Part shown: positions 51,678-61,487 of the stretch, piece by piece
Layout of the letters: every line of letters begins with the position of its first letter
How positions within the stretch are numbered: the stretch's first letter is position 1
NCBI GenBank assembly: GCA_963789495.1
Contig: CAWBLP010000031.1
Coordinates: 161,270 to 225,269, forward strand
Reading direction: 5' to 3'
DNA length: 64,000 nt
DNA from: CAWBLP01 sp963789495
Lineage (GTDB): Bacteria > Pseudomonadota > Alphaproteobacteria > Acetobacterales > Acetobacteraceae
The notes under the pieces: generated by a model
Told to the model about the DNA's origin: nothing
The model's database searches: none
Seen by the model: only the letters and a program-made list of their open reading frames with translations
Program-made: the position numbers and the translations under genes

Positions 51678-52765
51678 GGCGTGGAATCCTCGGGGCTGGG
51701 AATGCGCGCAATGCGTTCCGGATCGATTTCCAGCCATACCATCTCGCCGGCGTCGTAGACACTGGTGGGCGAAGCGCTGACCCGCAGCCGCAGGTCGGAC
51801 TCGGCCGGGCGCACCACGTATTCCCAGTATTCGCCGAGATAGGCGCGTTCGGCGATCTGCCCCTGCACCCACCAGGCGCCCTGGGTCTGCGCCGGCGCGG
51901 TGCGATGGATGCCGATGGTCTGCGGCCGCACCGCAAAGCTCGCATTGCGGGTCAGGCTGGCGGCATCGGGCGCGAGTTCGGCACGGGCAGTGAATCCCGG
52001 AAAAACGATGGTACCGCCATCGAGTTTACCGTCCAGGAAGTTGGTCCGGCCGATGAACCCGGCGACGAAACGGGTTTTCGGCCGCGTGTAGAGCGACACC
52101 GGATCGTCCACCTGCTCGATCCGGCCATGATTCATCACCACGATGCGGTCGGAGGTCACCATCGCTTCGGACTGGTCGTGCGTGACATAGACGGTGGTGA
52201 TGCGGAACGCGTCATGCAGACGACGGATCTCGCTGCGCATCTCCTCGCGCAGATTGGCGTCCAGGTTGGACAGCGGTTCGTCCAGCAGCAGCACGTCCGG
52301 CTCGATGACGATGGCGCGGGCCAGCGCGACGCGTTGTTGCTGGCCACCGGACAATTCCGCGGGGTAGCGGTCGCGCAGATGCTTCAACTGCACAACGTCC
52401 AGGATGCGATCCAGCTTCTGGCTGATCTCCGCTGCGGACAGCTTGCGCAGTTTCAGGCCGAACGCGACGTTCTGGCCCACCGTCATGTTCGGCCAGATCG
52501 CGTAGCTTTGGAAGATCATCGACATGCCACGCTTTTCCGGCGGCACAACGAAGCTGGGCGAGGACAGCGTGGCGCCATTGACGACGATGCTGCCGGTGGT
52601 GGGCTTCATGAAGCCTGCCAGCATCCGCAGTGTGGTGGTCTTGCCGCAGCCTGACGGGCCCAGCAGGGAGACGAATTCCCCCTCCTGCAAAGTGAGGCTC
52701 ACATCCTGCACGGCAGCCGTGGTGCCGAAGCTTTTGCCCAGGTTGACCAGAGACAGTTTGCTCAT
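51674..52765 (-). CDS. ABC transporter ATPase, FbpC/PotA type
   Basis: A 363-residue ATPase. Walker A GPSGCGKTT (residues 36-44), Q-loop MIFQSYAIWPNMTV, signature LSGGQQQRVALARA, Walker B VLLLDEPLSNLDANL, switch His in VYVTHDQSEAM, and a C-terminal TOBE-type regulatory domain from about residue 245. Overlaps the permease stop by four bases. Together with the permease and two binding proteins it forms an importer of the ferric-iron/polyamine/phosphonate type. Confidence 0.93.
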   Translation of the reverse strand: MSKLSLVNLGKSFGTTAAVQDVSLTLQEGEFVSLLGPSGCGKTTTLRMLAGFMKPTTGSIVVNGATLSSPSFVVPPEKRGMSMIFQSYAIWPNMTVGQNVAFGLKLRKLSAAEISQKLDRILDVVQLKHLRDRYPAELSGGQQQRVALARAIVIEPDVLLLDEPLSNLDANLREEMRSEIRRLHDAFRITTVYVTHDQSEAMVTSDRIVVMNHGRIEQVDDPVSLYTRPKTRFVAGFIGRTNFLDGKLDGGTIVFPGFTARAELAPDAASLTRNASFAVRPQTIGIHRTAPAQTQGAWWVQGQIAERAYLGEYWEYVVRPAESDLRLRVSASPTSVYDAGEMVWLEIDPERIARIPSPEDSTP

Positions 52766-54504
52766 CCACGTTCCCGTCGCAGCATGAAGTCGCGCCCCAG
52801 CAGGGCGGTTGCCACCCCGACGATCAGCAAGGTCGAGGCCAGCAGAAGGAAGCCGAGCGCGGCGAGGTTTTCGAAATTGCCCTCCTCGCTCATGTCCATC
52901 AGCATCACTGACATGGTTCGTGTGTTTGGGCCATAGAGGAACATGGCGCTGGACAGTTCGCGGGTGGCGGGGATGAACACCAGCAGCCAGGCGCCGAGCA
53001 GGCTGCGTTGCATCAGCGGGGCCAGCACGCGGCGGATTGCCAGCAGCCGACCGCCGCCGAGGATGCGCACGGCGTCCTCCATTTCCGGATTGATGCTGCG
53101 GATCGCCGCGTCCGCGTTGGCGTAGCCGATCGGCAGGAAGCGGGTGGCGAAGGCGAGGATCAGGATCGTTGCGGTACCATACAGCGCGATCGGCGGCGGC
53201 GCATAGGCCGCGTAGAAGGCGATCGCCAGCACGATGCCAGGCACCACGAACGGCGCCATCGCGATGAAACTGAGCACGCCGGCCGCGGGCAACAGGCGGC
53301 GGCTGACGATGTAGGCGATGGACAGGCCGAGCGCGATGGCGATGCAGGCGGCTGCGGCGGCATAGGTGAAGCTGTTCATCACGGATTGTCTGGCGGTTTC
53401 GTGCTGGAACAGCAGGTAGGTAAAGTTATGCAGCGTCAGATTGTTCCAGCTCAGACCGCGCCCCCAGGCTTTCGACAGCGCGGCCTGGGCGAGCACGATG
53501 TAGGGCAGCACCACGGAAAGCGACAGCACGAACATGGCGTAGCCGAACATGATCCAGCGGCCGCGCCCAAGCGACATGATGCGCCGTTCGCCTCCCTTGC
53601 CGGTGAGTGCCACGAAGCCGCGCCGATGGGTCAGCAAGCGCTGCACACCGAACAACGCGACGGTGATCAGCAGCAGCGGCACGGCGTAGGCGGCGGCGAC
53701 CTCGGCGCGGATCGGCATGCTGAAGAACTGCAGCAACTGCGTGGTGACCACGTTGAAGCGCGCGGGGATCGCGATCAGCGCCGGGGTGCCGAACAGCGCG
53801 ATGGCTTCCAGGAAGGTGACGATGGCGCCTGCCAGGATCGCCGGCAGCACCATCGGCAGCGTGATACGGGTGGTGGTGCGGATCGTCCCGGCGCCCAGGA
53901 TATTGGCGGCATCCTCCATTTCGGATGAAACCACATCCAAAGCGGCCGAGGTGAAGATGAAGATGTAGGGGAAGGAATAGATCGCGATGTTGAAGGCCAG
54001 GCCGGTGAACGTATAGATGTCGAACAGGCCTTCCTGTGCGCCGGTCACCGCCATCCAGATGCGGTTGAGCCAGCCGGAGTTCGGGCCCGCCAGCAGGATC
54101 CATGCGATCGAACCAAGATACGGTGGGGTGACGAATGCGCCCAGCACCAGCACGCGCACCAGGCCTTTTGCCGGCATGTCGGTGCGCGACACCGCCCAGG
54201 CCAGCGGCACGGCGAACAGCAGGCACAGCACGGTGACCCAGAAGCCCAGCGCCAGCGAGTTCCACATCGCGGTGAGGTAGCGAGAGCGGCCGTACGCGGC
54301 GAGGTAGTTGGCGATGGTGAACGCGCCGGTGTCGGCATCCTGCAGGCTGAGCTGCACCAGCCGGAACAGCGGGTTCACCACCAGGAACAGCAGCACCACG
54401 GCCAATACGATCCACAGCAGCAGCAGCGGATCGAACACCCTTCGACGCGGCGCCGATGCAATGGCGGCGCTGTCGGTCAGCTGGGCCTGGCTCATGGCCG
54501 GCAC
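52762..54504 (-). CDS. two-module ABC permease, FbpB type
   Basis: A 580-residue membrane protein with twelve hydrophobic segments in two homologous halves. Each half has an EAA-type loop: EMEDAANILGAGTIRTTTRI in the first and EMEDAVRILGGGRLLAIRRV in the second. This fused layout is typical of FbpB-like ferric or thiamine permeases. MSQAQLTDS (54495) is an alternative start three codons in. Sits between the binding protein and ATPase genes, overlapping the latter. Confidence 0.92.
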   Translation of the reverse strand: MPAMSQAQLTDSAAIASAPRRRVFDPLLLLWIVLAVVLLFLVVNPLFRLVQLSLQDADTGAFTIANYLAAYGRSRYLTAMWNSLALGFWVTVLCLLFAVPLAWAVSRTDMPAKGLVRVLVLGAFVTPPYLGSIAWILLAGPNSGWLNRIWMAVTGAQEGLFDIYTFTGLAFNIAIYSFPYIFIFTSAALDVVSSEMEDAANILGAGTIRTTTRITLPMVLPAILAGAIVTFLEAIALFGTPALIAIPARFNVVTTQLLQFFSMPIRAEVAAAYAVPLLLITVALFGVQRLLTHRRGFVALTGKGGERRIMSLGRGRWIMFGYAMFVLSLSVVLPYIVLAQAALSKAWGRGLSWNNLTLHNFTYLLFQHETARQSVMNSFTYAAAAACIAIALGLSIAYIVSRRLLPAAGVLSFIAMAPFVVPGIVLAIAFYAAYAPPPIALYGTATILILAFATRFLPIGYANADAAIRSINPEMEDAVRILGGGRLLAIRRVLAPLMQRSLLGAWLLVFIPATRELSSAMFLYGPNTRTMSVMLMDMSEEGNFENLAALGFLLLASTLLIVGVATALLGRDFMLRRERG

Positions 54505-54529
54505 CAGCTCCGTCGGTCGGGCGCGTTCA

Positions 54530-55573
54530 TCAGCTGAACGTATCGCGCCATTGCTCGATCACCTCCGGCACACCCTTCTGGATTTCCGCCGTGGTCAGGC
54601 GCAGCAGCTTCACATCCGACACCGGCTTGGCGCCCGGCTTTTCCTTCACGTCGGTGCGGACCGGCGTGACCCGCGCATCGGCGCAAAGCTGCGCATAGTC
54701 CTTGCTGAGCAGCCAGTTCATGAACAACCGGGCCGCGTTGGGATGCGGCGCATTGGCGAGCACCGCGGACGGGCCGATACACAGTACCGATCCGTCGGTC
54801 GGGTATTGCACGGCTATCGGGTTCCCCTTGTCGGCGGACAGCAGCGCACCGGACAGCGGCGCGAGTCCGACCAGGCATTCCCCTGCGTTGATCAGGGTCA
54901 GGGGATCGAGACCGGAACGGCCGATCCGTGGATTGTTCTTCTCCAGCTTTTCGAACCAGCCCCAGCCATAGAGTTTGCGCATCTCCAGCGCCCACACGCC
55001 GACATAGCCGGAGAATCCGGGGTGGCCGAAGCCTTCCCGGTCTTTCCATTTCGTATCCAGCATGTCCTGCCAGGATTTCGGCGCATCCTCCGGCTTCACG
55101 CGGGTCTTGTGATAGATGATCAACATCAGCGTGGAGGTGGTCGGGTAGTAGTAGCCCTCCTCAGCGAGCTCGCGAAACGCCGGTGCCATGCCGGCGGCAT
55201 TGTCCGGCACGTAATGCGCCAGCGCCTTTCGTTTCATCAAGGCGGGCATATGGGAGATGTCGGTGGTGCCGAACACGTCGCATTGCGGTGCGTCATTCTT
55301 CAGGTCCTGCATCAGGCGCTGATAGGCGACCTGGCCGGTGGTACGGATCACCGAGACGTTGATGCCGGGATATAGCTTGGTGAACGCCCGCCCCATTGCT
55401 TCGGCCGTCTCGCCGTCGACCTGCGCGACGTACCAGGTCAGCGTGCCTTCCTTGCGCGCCGCCGCTTCCAACGCCGCCTCGTCGGCGCGGGCACCGCGCG
55501 GCAGCAGCAGGGCCGCGGTGCTGAGAGCCGCCAGACCGGTGGCGGCCTGGCGGCGCGTGACTTTGCTGGACAT
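54530..55573 (-). CDS. iron-type ABC substrate-binding protein (paralog 1)
   Basis: A 347-residue periplasmic protein with a twin-arginine-like signal (KVTRRQAATGLAALSTAALL, cut after GARA). The mature start AALEAAARKEGTLTWYVAQ and CDVFGTTDISHMPALMKR are shared with the second paralog at 56888-57932. Body landmarks are TRVKPEDAPKSWQDMLDTKW and NAGECLVGLAPLSGALLSAD. Belongs to the Fbp/AfuA-like family (ferric iron, but also organic anions or phosphonates). Directly precedes its permease gene on the minus strand. Confidence 0.88.
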   Translation of the reverse strand: MSSKVTRRQAATGLAALSTAALLLPRGARADEAALEAAARKEGTLTWYVAQVDGETAEAMGRAFTKLYPGINVSVIRTTGQVAYQRLMQDLKNDAPQCDVFGTTDISHMPALMKRKALAHYVPDNAAGMAPAFRELAEEGYYYPTTSTLMLIIYHKTRVKPEDAPKSWQDMLDTKWKDREGFGHPGFSGYVGVWALEMRKLYGWGWFEKLEKNNPRIGRSGLDPLTLINAGECLVGLAPLSGALLSADKGNPIAVQYPTDGSVLCIGPSAVLANAPHPNAARLFMNWLLSKDYAQLCADARVTPVRTDVKEKPGAKPVSDVKLLRLTTAEIQKGVPEVIEQWRDTFS

Positions 55574-55702
55574 TCTTCCTCCGTCCCGTTCCGAGAGGGA
55601 CGTTATGCCGAGCCTGCGCAATTTGGCCAACCCCTGGTCGGGCAAACACACGGGCAGCGTTTTCGGCATTCCTGTTGCCGTTACGGTCCGGACGGACCAG
55701 GG

Positions 55703-56290
55703 CTACGGTTGGTCGCGCGCCTGAAGGCAAGGCGCCGCGACGGCGTGGTCAGCGAGCAGCCTGGCGCGGGCATTGGCATCGTCACCGTCGGGAACCCGCG
55801 CGGTAACGCAAATTTCCGCTGCTGTGATCTTGGCGATTGCAAGATAGGCGGTTTCCTTCGCCAACTCGGGATCCTCGTTCGCAATCACACGCACGATCAG
55901 ACCAGTCGGGCGTGGCGATCCCGCCGAACGCTGTATCCGCCATTCGGCCTTGGCGCCCAGGTGAGAGAAATGCGGGGTAATTACATCCCAATATCGCAAC
56001 GGAAACGCCTTGCCGTCAGGTGCGACCACCGTAACCGACATCCGATTATCGGCATCGAGCACGAGCAATTTGTATCCGTTGAAACCGGGACATTGCTGAA
56101 CCGACTGATCCTCGACCGCAGGATCCACCGTCACCTTGCAAGCCTGGCCGGTGAGCGCGGTATAGGCGCTGGCGACGGTGCCGTCGGAGCCGGCAACCGG
56201 ATGCGTCACGCATGTCGTCGTGGCCAGCAACAGGCCAGCCGCCACCCCGAACCTTGCTACGCGCCGCTCACCTGCGGGCATCGGTGGCAT
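55703..56290 (-). CDS. hypothetical exported protein
   Basis: A 195-residue protein with an N-terminal hydrophobic signal (RFGVAAGLLLATTTC, a weak lipobox) and a soluble beta-rich domain containing LTGQACKVTVDPAVEDQSVQ and KAFPLRYWDVITPHFSHLGA. Not recognised. Its ATG overlaps the stop of the M15-like gene (TGATG arrangement), so the two are coupled and may work together at the cell envelope. Confidence 0.6.
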   Translation of the reverse strand: MPPMPAGERRVARFGVAAGLLLATTTCVTHPVAGSDGTVASAYTALTGQACKVTVDPAVEDQSVQQCPGFNGYKLLVLDADNRMSVTVVAPDGKAFPLRYWDVITPHFSHLGAKAEWRIQRSAGSPRPTGLIVRVIANEDPELAKETAYLAIAKITAAEICVTARVPDGDDANARARLLADHAVAAPCLQARDQP

Positions 56291-56760
56291 CAGACCTGGA
56301 TCGAGGTCGCGCCGCCAACCGGCTGAGCCAAATCCTCAAGGCCAGTGCGGAGAATCGCGATTCGGACCATGAACAAAGACGGAAACGTCGTCCGCTGGCT
56401 GGCGTCCCGGGTAAAGCCAACATGGATATGATTGGTATGTGGATTGACCCCTGAATAGTGATGGATCGTGGGATGTCGGCTGCTCGAGATCTGGCGGTTC
56501 CAGATCACCTCGTCCAGGCCAAGATCGGTGGCTAAATCGACAAACACCTTGAACAATCCGTCGCCCACGAGTTTTTCGCCCGGCCGGGAAACGAACAGGC
56601 CGATATCGAGCGCTCGCCCTTCCGCATAATGCGACAGAGTATGGGTGCCTGCCACCACGCGATGATTGTAGATTCCGAGATTGCGGGCGACAGGGAAGTT
56701 CGCGTGAATGAGGTGCCATAACGCACGTGGGCCCGGCTGTGGTCCGTTCCAGTTGGTCAC
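56290..56760 (-). CDS. M15-like zinc peptidase / D-Ala-D-Ala carboxypeptidase-fold protein
   Basis: A 156-residue protein with the metal-site pattern of the Hedgehog/DD-peptidase fold: His44 and Asp52 in LSHYAEGRALDIGLF and His111/His113 in TNHIHVGF. No signal peptide is visible at the chosen start. Possibly a peptidoglycan hydrolase with its coupled exported partner; similar domains occur in phage endolysins. The Asp-to-His spacing supports the fold call. Confidence 0.7.
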   Translation of the reverse strand: MTNWNGPQPGPRALWHLIHANFPVARNLGIYNHRVVAGTHTLSHYAEGRALDIGLFVSRPGEKLVGDGLFKVFVDLATDLGLDEVIWNRQISSSRHPTIHHYSGVNPHTNHIHVGFTRDASQRTTFPSLFMVRIAILRTGLEDLAQPVGGATSIQV

Positions 56761-56887
56761 TCCGACCTCCTGCGATGGCGCGCAGGCTCACGTGGTGCCG
56801 CGCCGATAGATGTCCCCGGCGGGCACCACCATGCCATCGCAACAACAGCACGCGCTGTCACGATTTCGCGAAGCCGGCAGTGGCCGC

Positions 56888-57932
56888 TCAGCTGCCGAAG
56901 GTGTCGCGCCAGGAATTCGATCACCTCCGGTATGCCTTTGGAAATTTCCGCTGTCGTCAGCGTCATCGCCTTGAACTCGCCGATCCTCTTGGTTCCCTTC
57001 ATCGGTGGTGCGTCGGCCCGCACCGGCTCCAGATGCCAGTCCACGCAGGCCTTGGCATAGTCCGGGCTGAGCAGCCATTCCATGAACAGCCGGCCGGCAT
57101 TGGGATGCGGCGCCGTGGCGAGCACTGCGGACGGACCGACGGTGACCACGGTCGCATCCTGGGGATAGACGAAGGCGACCGGATTGCCCTTGTCCACATT
57201 CTGCATGGTGGTGCTGAGCGGACCGGTGCCGACCAGGCACTCGCCGGCGTTCACCAGGGTCAACGGGTCGTTTCCGGAACGGCCGATCCGTGGCTTGTTC
57301 TTCGCCAGCTTCTCGAAGAACTCCCAGCCGTAGAGCTTGCGCATCGCCAGCACCCATTGGCCGAAATAGCCGCTGAACGCCGGGTGCGCGACCGCAACGC
57401 GGCCCTTCCATTTCGGGTCCAACAGATCGGTGCAACGTTGCGGCACGTCCTCCGGCTTCACGCTCTTGGTGTGATGGATCAGCCCCTGGAACGATGCGGT
57501 GGTTGGATAGTAAAATCCCGGCTCCCCCAATCCCTGGAAAGTGGGCGCCAGGCCACCGGCACTCTCCGCGGTGTAGTGCGCCAGCGCATTGCGCCGCTGC
57601 AGATCAGGCATGTGCGCGATGTCGGTGGTGCTGAACACGTCACATTGCGGCGCGTTGTTCTTCAGTTCCTGCTGCACCCGCTGATACGCGACCTGGCCGG
57701 TGGTGCGGATCACCGAGACGGATACGCCGGGATATTGCTTGGTAAACAGCTTGCCCATGGCCTCCGCCGCCTCGCCGCTCATTTGCGCAACGTACCAGGT
57801 GAGCGTGCCTTCCTTGCGCGCGGCCGCTTCCAGCGCCGCCATGTCGGCGCGGGCCGGGCGCGACAACAGCAGACCGGCCGCCGCGGCGCCCAGTCCGATG
57901 GTGGCGTGACGACGTGTCAGATCGATGGGCAT
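56888..57932 (-). CDS. iron-type ABC substrate-binding protein (paralog 2), frameshifted at the C-terminus
   Basis: Close relative of the binding protein at 54530-55573, with a Tat-like signal (DLTRRHATIGLGAAAAGLLL) and the shared stretch AALEAAARKEGTLTWYVAQ. The text is normal to GIPEVIEF. One surplus base near 56911 then sends it into another frame, where it reads on to 56757. Removing the base restores WRDTFGS and a stop at 56888-56890, matching the paralog ending WRDTFS. No permease or ATPase adjoins; it probably shares the transporter 2 kb downstream, or serves an alternative ligand. Confidence 0.85.
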
Positions 57933-58015
57933 GACGTTTCCCCTGTCTTCTTGTGACATCTGTTCTAGCCGCGTTGCGTCCGACTCAGCCAGAGGCGGAC
58001 CTGACGTCGCGGCAA

Positions 58016-59266
58016 TCAGCCGCTGCGCACCGCCGCTCCATCGGCAAACACGACCTGCCGCGTTCGGCTGCGCAACAGCAGCCACAACGCGATGCCGGCA
58101 TTCGCCAGGTTCCACAGCACGCCGTTGGCAAAAGCCGCGCGATAGGATCCGGTCAGATCGAAGATCGCACCAGACATCCACCCGCCCAGCGCCATGCCGA
58201 ACAATGTTGCCATGATCACAATGCCGACCCGTGCGCCCGCTTCCCGCGCCGGAAAACACTCCCGCACAATGATCGCGTAGCTCGGCACGATGCCACCCTG
58301 GAACAACCCGAACAGCGCGGAAACCACATAGAGCGAGGTCAATCCGTTGAGCAGCAGATACAGCAGCAGCGCCGACATCTGGGCGAGCGAACCCAGCAAC
58401 AAGGTCGGCAATCCGCCGATGCGATCCACGATAAACCCGGAGCCGACCCGGCTGATGATGCCGAAACCCAGCATCAGCGACAGCATCTGCGCGCCCACCG
58501 CCACGCCGTAACCGAGATCGCCGCAATAGGCCACGATATGCACCTGCGGCATCGACATCGCAACACAGCAGCAGACGCCGGCCAGCGCGAGCAGCGCCTG
58601 CAACGTGTTGGGTGACAATCCCATTGTACCCAGCTTCGGCTTTGCTGGCCTGGCGGTTGCGACGGCGGCGTGTATCGGCGGGTGGCCGCGCAGCAGCAAT
58701 GACAGCGGCAGCATGGTCGCCACGCAGAACAGTCCGACACCCAGATGCGTTGCGCGCCATCCCACGGCGCCGATGAAATGTTCCAGCACCGGCGGCCAGA
58801 TCGTCCCGGCCAGGTAGTTGCCCGATGCACAGATCGAGACGGCGATGCCGCGCCGTCGTTCGAACCAGTGCGACACATCTGCGAGCAGCGGAACGAAGGT
58901 GGCAGCACACCCGAGCAAACCAATCGGAATCGCGTAGGAGAGGGCGAACGACCACAGTCCGCCTGCCAATCCGGCCGCCAGATAGCCCAGCCCCAATGCG
59001 ACCGCCCCGCCTGCAACCGGGACGATGACGCCGAGGCGATCCGCCAGGCGGCCCAGCAACACGCCGCCGAACGCGAAGCCAATCATGCTGAGCGTGTACG
59101 GCAGGGATGCGGTGCTGCGGTCCAGGCCAAACTCCGCCTGCACCGCGGGCAGCGCCACCACGACCGACCACATGCCAACGCCGCCGATGGTGGAGAGTAG
59201 CAGCGAAACACCCAGGCGGAACCAGGCATAGGGCGAATCGACGGTTCTAGCCGACGCAGTGAACAC
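58016..59266 (-). CDS. MFS transporter
   Basis: A 416-residue twelve-helix carrier. Motif A-like GRLADRLGVIVPVAG lies between helices 2 and 3; SHWFERRRGIAVSICASGNY and RVGSGFIVDRIGG are further family landmarks, typical of organic-anion (oxalate/formate- or monocarboxylate-like) members. It lies between cinA and a binding-protein gene on the minus strand; the CoA-transferases nearby would suit import of an organic acid, which is inference. Confidence 0.87.
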   Translation of the reverse strand: MFTASARTVDSPYAWFRLGVSLLLSTIGGVGMWSVVVALPAVQAEFGLDRSTASLPYTLSMIGFAFGGVLLGRLADRLGVIVPVAGGAVALGLGYLAAGLAGGLWSFALSYAIPIGLLGCAATFVPLLADVSHWFERRRGIAVSICASGNYLAGTIWPPVLEHFIGAVGWRATHLGVGLFCVATMLPLSLLLRGHPPIHAAVATARPAKPKLGTMGLSPNTLQALLALAGVCCCVAMSMPQVHIVAYCGDLGYGVAVGAQMLSLMLGFGIISRVGSGFIVDRIGGLPTLLLGSLAQMSALLLYLLLNGLTSLYVVSALFGLFQGGIVPSYAIIVRECFPAREAGARVGIVIMATLFGMALGGWMSGAIFDLTGSYRAAFANGVLWNLANAGIALWLLLRSRTRQVVFADGAAVRSG

Positions 59267-59317
59267 GGCTCGTCATTCCTCGTGAGTGGGTCGCGTGGCC
59301 GTGCGGTATGCGACGGT

Positions 59318-60589
59318 TCAGGTGCGCTCGAAATCGATACGCTCGGCCACCGGCAATCCCTGCAGGAAGCGGCGCAGACAGTCCAAGCCCAATTCCGCTG
59401 CGCCCAATCGGACCCATTCGCGTCCGCCCAGAATGCGGGAGCGGCGGAAGGCCACCTGGTCTTCCGTCGCGATACCGATCCAGATGGTGCCGCCAAGGTC
59501 GATCCGGTCGGCGCCTTCGTCGAGTTCGATCAGCACCACCAGCGCGTGCGTCGTGCCGGCCTGCTGCCGCGCCGCGCGCGCCACCGCTTCAGTGGTTTCC
59601 TGGGTCATGGAACCGCCGAGCGTCACGTCCGACAGCGCCAGCGCGCCATGCAGTTCGGTCAGTTCTCGCACCACAAGGCCACGACGGAACACGTGCTCCG
59701 CATTTGGCAATGGCGCCACGCGCACGGCGATCTGGCCGCCGGTGAAACTTTCCACGACTGCGAGTGACCCGCGCTGCTGCAGCAGCGCCGCCAGCACGAC
59801 GCCTTCCAGCGTCTGATCATCCTCGGCCAGGATGAAGTTGCCCAGCCGCCGGCGCACTTCCGCCTGCACCGCTTCCAGCTTGCGGTCGATATCGGCGCGA
59901 TCGGTGCCGCGCACCGTCAGCTTGGTCTCGATCTGCGGATAATGCGCGCGGAACCCCAGCTTGACACTGCCGTCCGGCACCATCTCCTCGACGCCGGTCA
60001 GCAACTGGTCGACATGCAATTCACCCAGTCCGTAGCTGTGGAATCGCTTCAGGAAGATCGCGGTGGGCACACCGCTGCGGGCCAGCAGGCGCGGGATGAT
60101 CTGCTCCTCCAGCATGCGCCGCAATTCGCGCGGCACGCCGGGCGTGAAGAAGAACCGCGCCTTGCCGATATCCATCGCAAAGCCGCAGGCGGTGCCGATC
60201 GGATTGTCGAGCATCTCCGCGCCGTCCGGCAGCATCGCCTGCTTGCGGTTGTTCGGCGGCATGTTGCGGGCGCGTCGGGTAAAGAACTCCTCCATCTTCA
60301 CCAGCCATTCCTCATGGAGGACCAATCCGACCCCGGCGGCTTGCGCGGCAATTTCCTGCGACAGATCGTCGACGGTCGGGCCGAGCCCGCCATTGACGAT
60401 CACCGCGTCGGCGCGGTCGCCGGCGAGCTGGAACGCGCGCAGCAGGCTGTCGCGATCGTCACCCACTGTGGTGCCCCAGAACACCGACAGGCCGACATCT
60501 TCCAGCTTCTGTGTCATGTAGCTGAAATTCGTGTTGACGATCTTGCCGGTCAGGACCTCGTCCCCCGTGCAAATGATCTCGATCCGCAT
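59318..60589 (-). CDS. cinA: CinA-family protein (competence/damage-inducible, NMN deamidase type)
   Basis: A 423-residue two-domain protein. The N-terminal MoCF/COG1058 domain opens MRIEIICTGDEVLTGKIVNT and contains VNGGLGPTVDDLSQEIAA and FFFTPGVPRELRRML. The C-terminal PncC-like domain contains VVESFTGGQIAVRVA and SVTLGGSMTQETTEAVAR-type sequence. The family recycles NMN or hydrolyses ADP-ribose-like pyrophosphates. Divergent from the VOC gene across a 90-bp promoter gap. Confidence 0.9.
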   Translation of the reverse strand: MRIEIICTGDEVLTGKIVNTNFSYMTQKLEDVGLSVFWGTTVGDDRDSLLRAFQLAGDRADAVIVNGGLGPTVDDLSQEIAAQAAGVGLVLHEEWLVKMEEFFTRRARNMPPNNRKQAMLPDGAEMLDNPIGTACGFAMDIGKARFFFTPGVPRELRRMLEEQIIPRLLARSGVPTAIFLKRFHSYGLGELHVDQLLTGVEEMVPDGSVKLGFRAHYPQIETKLTVRGTDRADIDRKLEAVQAEVRRRLGNFILAEDDQTLEGVVLAALLQQRGSLAVVESFTGGQIAVRVAPLPNAEHVFRRGLVVRELTELHGALALSDVTLGGSMTQETTEAVARAARQQAGTTHALVVLIELDEGADRIDLGGTIWIGIATEDQVAFRRSRILGGREWVRLGAAELGLDCLRRFLQGLPVAERIDFERT

Positions 60590-60679
60590 CCTGGCACCTC
60601 TCTCCCACCCAGGAGCTTGCGGGCAGCCGGGGCCAAGGGCAAGCTCCGACGAAACGCATCAACGGAGGAGGAGCGTCCC

Positions 60680-61234
60680 ATGGCCGCACTGCTGTCGCAT
60701 CCGCCCGAGCGCCTGCATCACCACGCCTATGTCGTGCGGGACCAGGAGAAAAACCGCGCATTCTTCGAGGATGTGCTCGGCATTCCGCTGGTCGCCACCT
60801 GGTGCGAAAAGCACTTCAATTCATGGGTCGGCCGGGAAGTCGCCTTCTGCCACACCTTCTACGCGCTGGGCGATGGTGGGGCACTGGCATTCTTCTGCTT
60901 CGCCGACGACGAGGTCTATCGCAAGACCCAGGCGGAGAGGCCGGCAGAAATTGGCAATTTCGATCACGTCGCGTTCAAGGTGGATGATGAATCCTACAAC
61001 GAGCTCGTCAACCGGCTGAAGGCTGCGGGAGAGCCGGTACGGGAAACCGACCACGGCTACTGCCGGTCGATGTACTGCACATCACCGGACGGGCTGATCG
61101 TGGAGTTCACCGTCGACCCGCCGAACGCCGCAGCAATCGACGCGATCCGGCGGGCCGATGCGCATGCAGAACTGGCCCGCTGGGTCGCCGGCGATCATCG
61201 GGTCAACAATGACCTGCGCGAGCACGCCACGTAA
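60680..61234 (+). CDS. VOC-superfamily protein (glyoxalase/dioxygenase fold)
   Basis: A 184-residue metalloenzyme-like protein with two beta-alpha-beta-beta-beta units: LHHHAYVVRDQEKNRAFFED and GNFDHVAFKVDDESYNELVN, with metal ligands placed as His15, His (NFDHVAF) and Glu (LIVEFTVDP). GGAGGAGG precedes the ATG. Probable ring-cleaving dioxygenase or isomerase; substrate unknown. Confidence 0.85.
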   Translation: MAALLSHPPERLHHHAYVVRDQEKNRAFFEDVLGIPLVATWCEKHFNSWVGREVAFCHTFYALGDGGALAFFCFADDEVYRKTQAERPAEIGNFDHVAFKVDDESYNELVNRLKAAGEPVRETDHGYCRSMYCTSPDGLIVEFTVDPPNAAAIDAIRRADAHAELARWVAGDHRVNNDLREHAT

Positions 61235-61254
61235 CGCCGATCCCTCGGCCTGAA

Positions 61255-61345
61255 CTCGATCACCTCCACCGGAACGATTGAGTCGTGCGGCACCCGCCGC
61301 ATGCTCTTTCTTTGGTAGATGGCCAGGTCAGGCCCGGCCAAGACG
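61255..61345. repeat. degenerate palindromic repeat (MARLDPAIH family)
   Basis: CCACCGGAACGATTGAGTCG and GGTAGATGGCCAGGTCAGGC match parts of the copies at 4346 and 8137. It occupies the gap between the VOC and CoA-transferase genes, which otherwise shows no gene. Confidence 0.5.
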
Positions 61346-61487
61346 CGGCAAGTCTAGGGCTCGGCGAGCAGAGTGCCGCTCAGCGGTAAGTGTGGTGCTC
61401 GGCCGGAGGGTGCCGCTTGGCGGGAGGGGCTGTCCGGCGGGAACAATAACTCGGCCACGGGCCCAGCGACATAGTTCGCGATGACAC

